Assembly: GCA_022790855.1 (NCBI GenBank)
Contig: JAAVYA010000028.1
Coordinates: 1 to 64,000, forward strand
From: Lachnospiraceae bacterium
Lineage (GTDB): Bacteria > Bacillota > Clostridia > Lachnospirales > Lachnospiraceae
Length of the DNA: 64,000 bases
Direction: 5' to 3'
In this document: piece by piece, positions 15,004 to 23,138 of the stretch
Position numbering within the stretch: position 1 is the stretch's first letter
Layout: each line of letters starts with the position of its first letter
The notes under the pieces: model-generated
Databases searched by the model: none
What the model saw: the letters and a program-made list of their open reading frames with translations, nothing else
Told to the model about the DNA's origin: nothing
Program-made: the position numbers and the translations under genes

Positions 15004-15951
15004 TTATACTGCCGGGAATTTCAATTCACGGTATTTTCCATATTTCTGCTGCACTTCATCCATATTTTGGAAGAAGTGAATTCTTGTCTCAATGATTTCG
15101 TCCAAATGTAAATCACGGCACTTATCTACATTACGGTCGCGGCATAATCCATTTTCAGCCAATACAAATTTCACTTTGCCGTTTTCATCTTTTACTAAAT
15201 CTCCGCCTGCGCCACAAACAGCACATTCAAATGGGAACTGAATGCCATCCCAATGTACATCGCCTTTAAAAATCAACCCGCCATGGCAGTTGGGGCAAAG
15301 TCCTAAATCAGGATCACCCATCCATGTTCTTTCTCCAAAAGGAGTCTGAATAGCTTTGATAATATTTTCTCCCATTTCATGGGCGCGTTTCAGATGATCT
15401 TCACGTAATAATACATTTCCGGGACGTCCTACACGGGTAGTCATATACTGGTCAACAACCTGGATAGATTGTGTAAACATGGATGCGGCCATTGTTTCCA
15501 GGGTAAGTCCTTGCCAGTCATGGCAGGAACCGCCTACAGCAATTAATCCGGCAACGCAGTGCTTATCTTCTTTTAATGCGCCGATTTTTAATAAAAATGC
15601 CTGCTCATAGGCTAAAAATCTTTGCGCAAATCTTGTATAGACAGAGCTTGGCATCAGATCGTAGGTGGGGCATCCGATAATAACGCCATCTTGCTGCTGC
15701 ATAGCTGTGACAAGTTTATCTAAATCATCCTTTTCCTTTAATACACAGCCTCTGTATTCTCCTTTTCCTTGAGCCACTTCACCCATGTTCATGGTGCAGC
15801 CTTCGCAGCCGGTACAGGGTAAAATATTGTAGTCAAATAAATTAATTAATGTACATTCTGCACCTGCTTCCTGACATGCCAGTAAAGCTTCCTTAACCAT
15901 AATTTCGCTGTTGCCATTGTGCCTTCCGGCTACAATACCCATTACTTTCAT
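15004..15951 (-). CDS. NAD(P)H-dependent FMN reductase-like flavoprotein with C-terminal Cys motifs
   Basis: The N-terminal 200 residues have a flavodoxin-like fold of the iron-sulfur flavoprotein family. GIVAGRHNGNSE is the FMN phosphate loop. CTGCEGC near residue 47, with a later Cys, fits a [4Fe-4S] site. GCPTYDLMPSS is the isoalloxazine-contacting loop. A C-terminal extension carries CPNCHGG and CAVCGAGG, a zinc-ribbon-like pair unusual in the family. Such proteins shuttle electrons in anaerobes; the partner is unknown. ATG 15951 follows GGAGG by 8 bases. A LysR gene is divergent, 199 bp away, and may regulate it. Confidence 0.82.
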   Translation of the reverse strand: MKVMGIVAGRHNGNSEIMVKEALLACQEAGAECTLINLFDYNILPCTGCEGCTMNMGEVAQGKGEYRGCVLKEKDDLDKLVTAMQQQDGVIIGCPTYDLMPSSVYTRFAQRFLAYEQAFLLKIGALKEDKHCVAGLIAVGGSCHDWQGLTLETMAASMFTQSIQVVDQYMTTRVGRPGNVLLREDHLKRAHEMGENIIKAIQTPFGERTWMGDPDLGLCPNCHGGLIFKGDVHWDGIQFPFECAVCGAGGDLVKDENGKVKFVLAENGLCRDRNVDKCRDLHLDEIIETRIHFFQNMDEVQQKYGKYRELKFPAV

Positions 15952-16096
15952 GTTCAAATCCTCCTTTGATATGTAAAAAGAATCTAATATGATTATCTAT
16001 AGAATATCATCAGATTGCACAAATTTCAATGAATATAGAGAAAAAAATAGTTATATTTATGCAAATTTTTTATATACATATGCCTTTTTGTAATGA

Positions 16097-16102
16097 TATA
16101 AT
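16097..16102 (+). promoter_or_regulatory. -10 element of the LysR gene
   Basis: TATAAT at 16097-16102, with TATACA at 16073-16078 as a weak -35 (18-bp spacer). The 199-bp divergent region is AT-rich; I could not single out a LysR box. Confidence 0.4.
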
Positions 16103-16150
16103 CCTAATATAGTTATACTGTTATGAAGCATAAGAAATACGGAGATGAAA

Positions 16151-17035
16151 ATGACCTTTCAACAGATTAAATATTTTATTACGGTAGCGGAGTGTTTAAG
16201 TTTTACGGAGGCGGCAAAATGTCTGTTTATTACGCAGCCGGCGTTAAGCAGACAAATTAGTACGATAGAAGAGGAGTTAAATATGCAGTTATTTGTCCGC
16301 AGCAAAAAAGCTTTGAAATTGACGCCGGGAGGGGTAATTTTATATAATAAGCTGCCTCAGATTTTAAGTGATTATAATGATATCGTGGAGGAGGCCAGAG
16401 ATGCAAATAATGGTTTTGAAGGTACCTTACATTTGGGGCTTTTAGATATTTATGATATTCAGGAATTGATTCCTCCGGTTTTGAAGAGATTTCAAAAAGA
16501 ATACCCGTTGATACAGGTTTCTATGGCACGATATTCCCTGGGAAAGCTTCCCATACTTCTTCAGGAAGGCCAGCTGGATTTGATATTGACATATGGTTTT
16601 TCTCTCTTTGACCAGCCGGATCTGTTGGTGGAGAATGTCCAGAAATTTGAATCTTGCATTATGATGCCAAAGGACCATCCTTTAGCCGAGAATGAGGACT
16701 TGAAGCTATCAGATTTGAAAGATGAAATATTCGTTACGTTAGGGGCAAAAGAAAGTGAAGAAGGTTATAATTATATTATGAGTCTATTCCACCGTTACGG
16801 CATCCGCCCCAAGCTTCGTCTCGTTGATTCTATGGCGAATGTCCAGCTTTGGGTGGAAGCCGGAGGATGTGTGGCAATTGCATCGGACCGTACAATTGGA
16901 AAAGAAAGCAGCCAGATTGTTTTTCGCCCAATTCCGAATCTTGGAAAACACGATACGGTATTAAGCTGGAAAAAGAATAACTATAATCCGGCAATTTCTT
17001 TATTTATGGAATTGTTTCGTAAAATTATTCTTTAA
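16151..17035 (+). CDS. LysR-family transcriptional regulator
   Basis: The 294-residue product has the N-terminal helix-turn-helix starting MTFQQIKYFITVAE with SFTEAAKCLFITQPALSRQI. The periplasmic-binding-protein-like effector domain spans about residues 90-290. LysR proteins are usually activators of a divergent target, here plausibly the flavoprotein gene at 15004-15951 (inference from layout). The start is placed at 16151, 6 bases after GGAG; the ATG at 16145 is too close to that site. Length is normal. Confidence 0.92.
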   Translation: MTFQQIKYFITVAECLSFTEAAKCLFITQPALSRQISTIEEELNMQLFVRSKKALKLTPGGVILYNKLPQILSDYNDIVEEARDANNGFEGTLHLGLLDIYDIQELIPPVLKRFQKEYPLIQVSMARYSLGKLPILLQEGQLDLILTYGFSLFDQPDLLVENVQKFESCIMMPKDHPLAENEDLKLSDLKDEIFVTLGAKESEEGYNYIMSLFHRYGIRPKLRLVDSMANVQLWVEAGGCVAIASDRTIGKESSQIVFRPIPNLGKHDTVLSWKKNNYNPAISLFMELFRKIIL

Positions 17036-17060
17036 AGATGGTTTTTTTTCAGTGATTGGT

Positions 17061-17591
17061 TTAATGTACAACGGCTCCAGCCAGTATAATACTAGCAATT
17101 GTTCCGGCTAATGTAGCCAAAAGAGCTCCGGTTAATGTATAACGGCTTTTTTTAACATGGGCGGCCATAAAGTATACACTCATAGTATAAAAGATAGTTT
17201 CCGTACTGCTCATCATAATCGATGCCATAGTTCCTAATAAAGAGTCTGGGCCAAATTCTTTATATAGGTCAATGAGAAGTCCTGTGGCGGCAGAGGAAGA
17301 AAACATTTTTACTATGGTTACAGGGACCAATTCAGAGGGAAAATGTAATAATTCCATAAAAGATCCGGTTAATGACGATAAGAAATCAAGAAATCCGGAT
17401 GCACGTAATACCCCTACTGCTACCATAAGGCCGATCAGTGTAGGCATGATATTTATGACTGTTTTGAAACCGTCGGCTGCTCCTTTGATAAAATCATCAT
17501 AAATATTTTGTTTTTTATTCAATCCAAGGGCAACAATATAGAAAATCAAGAGAGGAATCAAAGCATCGGAAAGGTAAATAAGTAATTTCAT
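17061..17591 (-). CDS. spmB: spore maturation protein B
   Basis: Integral membrane protein of 176 residues with several hydrophobic helices. It carries the conserved SpmB features ALIPLLIFYIV, MPTLIGLMVAVGVLRASG and SSSAATGLLIDL. In Bacillus subtilis SpmA and SpmB act in spore core dehydration. ATG 17591 follows AGGAGG by about 9 bases. spmA lies upstream on the same strand, but a hairpin with a T-run stands between them, so spmB may have its own start. CATATATT upstream resembles a sigma-E -10 element (weak). Confidence 0.93.
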   Translation of the reverse strand: MKLLIYLSDALIPLLIFYIVALGLNKKQNIYDDFIKGAADGFKTVINIMPTLIGLMVAVGVLRASGFLDFLSSLTGSFMELLHFPSELVPVTIVKMFSSSAATGLLIDLYKEFGPDSLLGTMASIMMSSTETIFYTMSVYFMAAHVKKSRYTLTGALLATLAGTIASIILAGAVVH

Positions 17592-17643
17592 TTCTATATA
17601 CCTCCTATTGCAGGATGCTGTTTTTATAATATATGGAAATTTG

Positions 17644-17684
17644 CTTGTCAGGTATGACAAAAACGAAGAGCCTTATGCTCTTCG
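17644..17684 (-). terminator. intrinsic terminator between spmA and spmB
   Basis: On the minus strand CGAAGAGC (17684-17677) pairs with GCTCTTCG (17671-17664) around a 5-base loop, followed by TTTTT. A second small inverted repeat, TTGTCA/TGACAA, follows directly. It would stop or attenuate read-through from spmA into spmB. Confidence 0.7.
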
Positions 17685-17728
17685 CCTTCCATTTATCAGT
17701 TGCCTGCATCTTTTGTCCTCTTAAGTTT

Positions 17729-18340
17729 CTATAGTTTCCCATCCATTATTTTACAATAAATCACTGCTGCAATCGTACTCACCGCCGTAGCCGCAATCCC
17801 CGGTCCCACGATCGCTGTCGGGTTCACGCTCCCATATTGTGCCCGGTAGGCGATAATATTCACCGGAATCAGCTGCAGCGACGAAATGTTAATAATCAAA
17901 AACGTACACATTTCATTGCTCGCAATCCCTCGCCGCCGTACCGGCCCGGAAATCCTGCCCTCCCTTCTGTCCTCCTCCAGTTTAGATAGCTCCTCCATGG
18001 CCTTCAATCCCGCTGGCGTTGCCGCCCAACCGAGCCCAAAAACATTGGCGATCATATTAGTTGCTATGTATTCATTGGCGGCATGTTCTGGCGGAAGATT
18101 TGGGAATAAAAATCGCAAAAAAGGTTTTAATTTTCTTGTCGCGGCTGAAATAAGCCCTGCATTCTCTGCGATTCGCATCAATCCAACCCAGAAAGCCATA
18201 ACTCCTGTCATAGTGATACAAAGTGTGACCGCTTCTTTTGCAGAATCTAAAGCAGCATCCGTAATAGCAGGTAAATTACCGGTAATTGCGGCATAGACCA
18301 CACCGATCAGCAGCATGAATCCCCACAAATAGTTCAGCAT
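17729..18340 (-). CDS. spmA: spore maturation protein A
   Basis: A 203-residue membrane protein with the SpmA/nucleoside-recognition-domain pattern. GVMAFWVGLMRIAENAGL is near residue 45, a PPEHAANEYIATNMIANVFGLG block near 80-100, and a STIAAVIYCKI helix at the end. It works with SpmB in making the dehydrated, heat-resistant spore core. The start at 18340 follows AGGAGC. The 3' third of the gene is noticeably richer in G+C than its neighbours by eye. A DacF-like gene is divergent; in Bacillus a D,D-carboxypeptidase gene precedes spmA in the same operon. Confidence 0.93.
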   Translation of the reverse strand: MLNYLWGFMLLIGVVYAAITGNLPAITDAALDSAKEAVTLCITMTGVMAFWVGLMRIAENAGLISAATRKLKPFLRFLFPNLPPEHAANEYIATNMIANVFGLGWAATPAGLKAMEELSKLEEDRREGRISGPVRRRGIASNEMCTFLIINISSLQLIPVNIIAYRAQYGSVNPTAIVGPGIAATAVSTIAAVIYCKIMDGKL

Positions 18341-18406
18341 AATTGCTCCTAAAAAACTTTGTTATTTTATTCTATGCATAACTGGGGATAATAGTGATGG
18401 ATTTTA

Positions 18407-18435
18407 TTGAAATAAAGCGGGCGATATGCTACACT
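18407..18435 (+). promoter_or_regulatory. promoter of the second carboxypeptidase gene
   Basis: -35 TTGAAA (18407-18412), 17-bp spacer, -10 TACACT (18430-18435). It overlaps an upstream in-frame ATG at 18426, which argues for the downstream start at 18486. Confidence 0.5.
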
Positions 18436-18485
18436 GGATAAGATGTGTTTGGAATTACTTTAGAAATAGAGGAAAAAATAGAAAA

Positions 18486-19856
18486 ATGAAAATAAAGAAA
18501 AAAATATGCATTTGGATGACAGCTTGCTGTACTCTTTTTATGAGTACATTAAAACTACAGGCTGCAGGAAGTTGGCCGGAAGGGCCTGCAATTGTGGGAG
18601 AATACGCTGTTGTAATGGAACTTGATACAGGGACTGTTTTATACGAAAAGAATGCCCATACGAAACTGTATCCGGCCAGTACAACAAAAATTTTGACTGC
18701 TCTACTGGCTCTTGAAAATAGTAAAATGGAGGAAAAGGTTACTTTTTCCTATGACAGTGTCCATAAGACGGAAGGATCAGGAATTTGGCGTGATGTGGAT
18801 GAAGTTATGACCATGGAGCAATGCATGTACGCATTGATGTTGAATTCAGCAAATGAATGCGCCTATGCCATTGCAGAGCATGTGGGAGGAAGTTTTGAAG
18901 AATTTGTAAAGATGATGAACGACCGGGCACAAGCCCTGGGATGCGAAAATACCCATTTCACCAATCCCCACGGATTGACAGATGAAGAACATTATACAAG
19001 CTGTTATGATTTGGCGCTGATTTCCAGGGAAGCCTTTGAAAATGATATGTTTCGCCAGATTACAGCTACCAAACGTTATGAGATTCCGCCTACCAATAAG
19101 CATCCGGATGAAATTACCTATTTAAAGAATCATCAGAAGATGTTATTTGAAGATGAAGAATATTATTATGAATACTGTGTAGGAGGAAAGACAGGATACA
19201 CGGAGGCAGCGGCTCATACTCTGGTTACCTTTGCGGAAAAAGATGGTATGACACTGGTTTGTGTCGTAATGAAAGAGGAAATACCGAATCACTTTGAAGA
19301 TTCTATCACACTGTTAGATTATTGCTTTGATCATTTTCGTACTTATAATATAGAAGATCACCTGGGGGATGATTTGCAACAAAAACTGCCTAAAAGTAAT
19401 TTTTTGTCTAGAGAATCCTTTGTAGACATTGAAAAAGGAGGAACAGTTGTGCTTCCTTCAGAAGCTGATTTCTCTGAGGTTGAAAAAGAATTTGTTACAG
19501 GTGCGTCAGATCAGGATACAGTAGGTACTTTGGAATATCGTTATGGAGAGCATGTCATCGGTAAAGTAAATATTACGCGGACAGATTTAGAAATCAAAGC
19601 GTTTCCTTTCGGAAAGCATCAGCTTCAAGTAGAGACAGACCAGCAAAAACCAAAAAAAATAATCCGTTTAAATGTACTTAACATTATTTTGATCATTGCA
19701 GGTATTGTGGTTTTAGGAGCAGTTATATTCGGCATCTATAAATTTGGAGATAACTTTTACTTTATTCGCTATAAATTTCGATCCCGCAGAGGCCATAATG
19801 CCAAGGATGGGATTTTAAAGCAAAAGAGATGGAAGAGAAAGCGAAAAGATTTATGA
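18486..19856 (+). CDS. D-alanyl-D-alanine carboxypeptidase (DacF-like, paralog 2)
   Basis: 456-residue S11-family D,D-carboxypeptidase, closely similar along its length to the product at 11213. A signal peptide ends near LKLQAAG. SxxK is in PASTTK, SxN in NSANECA and KTG in GGKTGYT. The C-terminal half again ends in a transmembrane helix (about 400-425) and a highly basic tail. Its divergent neighbour spmA suggests use in spore cortex maturation, as for DacB/DacF of Bacillus (inference). The last 4 bases overlap the acylphosphatase start (ATGA). ATG 18486 is preferred over 18426, which lies in the promoter. Confidence 0.92.
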   Translation: MKIKKKICIWMTACCTLFMSTLKLQAAGSWPEGPAIVGEYAVVMELDTGTVLYEKNAHTKLYPASTTKILTALLALENSKMEEKVTFSYDSVHKTEGSGIWRDVDEVMTMEQCMYALMLNSANECAYAIAEHVGGSFEEFVKMMNDRAQALGCENTHFTNPHGLTDEEHYTSCYDLALISREAFENDMFRQITATKRYEIPPTNKHPDEITYLKNHQKMLFEDEEYYYEYCVGGKTGYTEAAAHTLVTFAEKDGMTLVCVVMKEEIPNHFEDSITLLDYCFDHFRTYNIEDHLGDDLQQKLPKSNFLSRESFVDIEKGGTVVLPSEADFSEVEKEFVTGASDQDTVGTLEYRYGEHVIGKVNITRTDLEIKAFPFGKHQLQVETDQQKPKKIIRLNVLNIILIIAGIVVLGAVIFGIYKFGDNFYFIRYKFRSRRGHNAKDGILKQKRWKRKRKDL

Positions 19857-20125
19857 ATAAAATCCGTCAGCATATGAAAATTTCCGGGTGTGTGCAAGGA
19901 GTCGGTTTTCGTTATCGGGCGAAATATGTGGCCAATTCCATGGGGCTTACCGGTTGGGTAAAAAATGAATGGGATGGAACAGTGGAGATGGAGGTTCAGG
20001 GAACGATAGAGCAGCTGAACCGTATGCTTACTGTGATCAATCAGGGCACATATATTCAGATAGATGACATTAAACGGAGAGAGATTCCTTGTGAGGAGCA
20101 TGAAAATGGTTTTCATGTCAGATAA
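19853..20125 (+). CDS. acyP: acylphosphatase
   Basis: Small enzyme that hydrolyses carboxyl-phosphate bonds in acylphosphates. The family hallmark GCVQGVGFRYRAKYVA (phosphate loop and catalytic Arg) and the later GWVKNEWDGTVEMEVQG with the catalytic Asn are both intact. With ATG 19853 the product is 90 residues, the normal size, and the ATGA overlap with the carboxypeptidase stop points to translational coupling. An in-frame ATG at 19829 would add 8 residues but has no spacing to a ribosome site. Confidence 0.93.
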   Translation: MNKIRQHMKISGCVQGVGFRYRAKYVANSMGLTGWVKNEWDGTVEMEVQGTIEQLNRMLTVINQGTYIQIDDIKRREIPCEEHENGFHVR

Positions 20126-20171
20126 TAAAAGAACGGGCAGTATGGTGGAATAGTACCAGGCTGCCCGTTCT
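20125..20171. terminator. terminator shared by acyP and tyrS
   Basis: AGAACGGGCAG (20130-20140) pairs exactly with CTGCCCGTTCT (20161-20171). On the minus strand the stem is followed by TTTTATTAT, so it serves tyrS best; it also lies behind acyP. Confidence 0.75.
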
Positions 20172-20194
20172 CCGTCTATCATACTACCAAATAA

Positions 20195-21415
20195 CTATAA
20201 AGTTACTTTTCGGAAATTCTTCTTTCCTTTTTTCAGTACGATGCCTTCTCCTTCAAACAATGAAGTTGCAAATATGGTTTTCAGATCCGTTATTTTTTCT
20301 CCGTCTACGGATACGCCTCCTTGTTCTACGGAGCGACGGGCTTCTGATTTGGAAGGAACCAGACCGGATTTAATCAGAAGGGTTAGGATATCTATATTCC
20401 CATCTGTAAAATCCTCTGCTTCCAGTTGTGTTGTCGGCATGTTTTGAGCATTTCCGCTAGAAAATAAAGCCCGGGCGCTTTCTTGCGCTTTGGCTGCTTC
20501 TTCCTCTCCATGAACCAGCTTGGTTAATTCAAAAGCAAGAATCTCTTTGGCCGTATTTAGCTGTGCGCCCTCCCAGGCGTCCATTTGATCAATTTCTTCC
20601 AGAGGTAGAAATGTCAGCATGCGGATACATTTCAGTACATCGTCATCTCCAACGTTTCGCCAATATTGGTAAAAATCGAAAGGAGATGTCTTTTTGGGAT
20701 CCAGCCATACTGCTCCCGACTGGGTTTTACCCATTTTCTTTCCTTCGGAGTTCAAAAGCAGGGTAATTGTCATTGCATAGGCATTTTTTCCCAACTTCCG
20801 GCGGATTAATTCAGTGCCCCCCAACATATTGCTCCATTGGTCGTCGCCCCCAAATTGCATATTGCAGCCGTACTTTTGAAATAAAGCATAAAAATCATAG
20901 CTTTGCATGATCATGTAGTTGAATTCCAAAAAGCTTAATCCCTTTTCCATACGCTGTTTATAACATTCGGCAGTCAGCATCCGGTTGACGGAAAAGTGTG
21001 GACCTACTTCCCGCAGCACATCAATATAATTTAAGTCCATGAGCCAATTGGCATTATTCACCATTAAGGCTTTTCCATCAGAAAAATCAATGAATTTGCT
21101 CATTTGTTCCTTAAAGCAATCACAGTTATGCTGAATGGTTTCAACTGTCATCATTTGGCGCATATCGCTGCGGCCGGATGGATCGCCGATCATGCCGGTG
21201 CCGCCTCCCAGTAAGGCAATGGGTTTGTTTCCCGCCATCTGCAGGCGTTTCATCAGACATAATGCCATAAAATGCCCTACATGAAGGCTGTCGGCAGTGG
21301 GATCAAAACCAATATAAAATGTAGCTTTTCCGTTGTTGATTAGTTCTTTGATTTCCTCCTCGTCTGTTACCTGGGCGATGAGCCCTCTGGCAACAAGTTC
21401 ATCATAAATAGTCAT
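20195..21415 (-). CDS. tyrS: tyrosyl-tRNA synthetase
   Basis: Class I aminoacyl-tRNA synthetase charging tRNA-Tyr; 406 residues, typical of bacterial TyrRS. The HIGH-type motif is in [12 protein letters not shown] and the KMSKS-type motif is KMGKTQ. The tyrosine-site segments GGDDQWSN and [10 protein letters not shown] are present, and an S4 RNA-binding domain lies at the C-terminus (about 345-406). ATG 21415 follows AGGAGG by 7 bases. The gene is preceded by a T-box leader with a TAC specifier, so it is induced when uncharged tRNA-Tyr accumulates. Confidence 0.98.
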   Translation of the reverse strand: MTIYDELVARGLIAQVTDEEEIKELINNGKATFYIGFDPTADSLHVGHFMALCLMKRLQMAGNKPIALLGGGTGMIGDPSGRSDMRQMMTVETIQHNCDCFKEQMSKFIDFSDGKALMVNNANWLMDLNYIDVLREVGPHFSVNRMLTAECYKQRMEKGLSFLEFNYMIMQSYDFYALFQKYGCNMQFGGDDQWSNMLGGTELIRRKLGKNAYAMTITLLLNSEGKKMGKTQSGAVWLDPKKTSPFDFYQYWRNVGDDDVLKCIRMLTFLPLEEIDQMDAWEGAQLNTAKEILAFELTKLVHGEEEAAKAQESARALFSSGNAQNMPTTQLEAEDFTDGNIDILTLLIKSGLVPSKSEARRSVEQGGVSVDGEKITDLKTIFATSLFEGEGIVLKKGKKNFRKVTL

Positions 21416-21464
21416 ATGATACCTCCTGATTTTCATTCATTTTGTGGAGTGATAGTTTCATCAA

Positions 21465-21794
21465 TAAAAAAACTCGCCCTAGAGCGTGTACGCTCTAAAA
21501 AGGACGAGAATATATCACGTGTTACCACCTTTATTCACAGATTACTCACATAATCTGCCTTAGCAAGTGCCTGTCAGCACTCCTGCAATATAACGGCTGC
21601 ACTCCGTCACAGCCTACTGCCTATAAGATCTTCCATAGGGTTGGGTGTGAAGCTCGGGGATGTATTCACTATAAGGTTCCGTGTGCACCTCTCATCAACC
21701 GGTTGCTTTCTGTACCTTTCCCTTGCAGCTACTTGTTCCCTTCGTTGCTTTTCTTCTTATATTGTTGTTAAAACATTCTGCGTAAGTTTTCGTA
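21465..21794 (-). promoter_or_regulatory. tyrosine T-box leader
   Basis: On the minus strand the leader shows the T-box sequence AAAGGTGGTAACACG (near 21520-21535). Upstream stem I carries the specifier TAC at 21664-21662 in the context GAATAC. At the end there is a terminator stem with AGAGCG/CGCTCT around 21480-21500 and a T-run near 21466-21472. Uncharged tRNA-Tyr pairs with specifier and T-box bulge and prevents termination upstream of tyrS. Confidence 0.93.
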
Positions 21795-21800
21795 GACTTA

Positions 21801-21829
21801 ATTATATGCAACCGATAGGTTCTTGTCAA
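21801..21829 (-). promoter_or_regulatory. consensus promoter of the tyrS leader
   Basis: Minus strand: TTGACA (21829-21824), 17-bp spacer, TATAAT (21806-21801), a fully consensus sigma-A promoter. Predicted start near 21794. Confidence 0.92.
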
Positions 21830-21877
21830 GAGATTGTTAAGAATTTCAAAAATAAACCATAAAAAAATATAAAGTCT

Positions 21878-21906
21878 TTGATTGTTCTGGTGAAAGCAGT
21901 TATAAT
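21878..21906 (+). promoter_or_regulatory. promoter of the AI-2E-family gene
   Basis: -35 TTGATT (21878-21883), 17-bp spacer, -10 TATAAT (21901-21906). Confidence 0.8.
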
Positions 21907-21967
21907 GTCAAACAAGAAAACATGATGTTCGGATGATGTAGTACAGCTACAGGAGAAGGAGCGTTAT

Positions 21968-23128
21968 ATGGAATTAAATAAAAATAACATGAAAAAAATA
22001 ATGGTCATAATTACATTTACAGTGATTCTATGCGCATTATTAATCAATTTTTCTGCTTTTTTAAAATATCTAGGTTTTCTTTTGGGAGTGTTGTATCCAT
22101 TTATTTTAGGGGCGGCTATTGCATTTTGCCTGAATATTCCCATGTGCTTTTTTGAAAGAAAACTTTTTTCTGTGAAAAATGGAAAGAAACCCCGGGTAAG
22201 AACTGCGATGGCAAGGCCAGTTAGCCTGACATTGACGCTTTTGTGTTTGGCTGGGGTAATTGCCCTTGTAATTGGCGTAGTCGTGCCCCAACTGGGCAGT
22301 ACCTTTGAAAGCATCAGCGACGCTATGAAAACATTTCTGCCCAAAGCACAGATTTGGTTGGAAGAGAGATTTTCCGGAAAAGAAGAAGTGGTAAATTATA
22401 TTAGTTCCATTAATTTGGAAAATCTGGATTGGGGTAAATGGGTAGAAACCTTGAAAGACTTTGCGGTAAACGGGGCGGGGAGTGTGCTGTCCTATACAAT
22501 CAATGCAACTGTAGCTGTAGTAAATAGTACGGTTACTTTTTTCGTTGCATTTATTTTTGCCATTTACGTATTAACTCAAAAAGAAAAATTAGCCTACCAG
22601 GCAACAAAAATAGTTCAAGCTTTTTTTAGTAAAAAAGCAGTAGAAAAAATTCTTCATGTTTGCAGTTTATCGCATTTTACATTTTCCAGGTTTATCACAG
22701 GGCAATGTGTAGAGGCATTGATTCTGGGAGCTATGTTTTTTGTGGCCATGGTAATTTTCCGTTTTCCTTATGCATTATTAGTGGGTATATTGATTGCGTT
22801 TACGGCTTTGATTCCCATTGTGGGCGCATTTATCGGATGCTTTATCGGAGCGTTTTTGATTTTAATGGTAAATCCAATGCAGGCGTTTGCTTTTGTAATC
22901 ATGTTTTTGATTCTCCAGCAAATAGAAGGGAATCTGATTTATCCCCATGTTGTAGGTAATTCTGTGGGTCTTCCTTCCATGTGGGTTTTGTTTGCGGCTA
23001 TGGTGGGAGGCAGCCTTATGGGCATTGCGGGAATGTTGATCTTTATTCCTATTATGTCAGTTCTTTACAGCCTGATGCGGGATTGGGTGAACACCAGGCT
23101 GAAAGAAAAGAAGATGGAAGCCAGTTAG
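21968..23128 (+). CDS. AI-2E transporter-family membrane protein
   Basis: 386-residue polytopic protein of the AI-2E transporter (DUF20, PerM) family. Two N-terminal helices are followed by an amphipathic middle region (about 110-190). The characteristic C-terminal helical block contains FRFPYALLVGILIAFTALIPIVGAF and QQIEGNLIYPHVVGNSVGLP. Members export various small molecules or act as Na+/H+ antiporters, so the substrate cannot be named. The ribosome site AAGGAG lies about 7 bases upstream. It is convergent with the molybdoenzyme gene (10-base gap). Confidence 0.9.
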   Translation: MELNKNNMKKIMVIITFTVILCALLINFSAFLKYLGFLLGVLYPFILGAAIAFCLNIPMCFFERKLFSVKNGKKPRVRTAMARPVSLTLTLLCLAGVIALVIGVVVPQLGSTFESISDAMKTFLPKAQIWLEERFSGKEEVVNYISSINLENLDWGKWVETLKDFAVNGAGSVLSYTINATVAVVNSTVTFFVAFIFAIYVLTQKEKLAYQATKIVQAFFSKKAVEKILHVCSLSHFTFSRFITGQCVEALILGAMFFVAMVIFRFPYALLVGILIAFTALIPIVGAFIGCFIGAFLILMVNPMQAFAFVIMFLILQQIEGNLIYPHVVGNSVGLPSMWVLFAAMVGGSLMGIAGMLIFIPIMSVLYSLMRDWVNTRLKEKKMEAS

Positions 23129-23138
23129 GGGAATGGAC

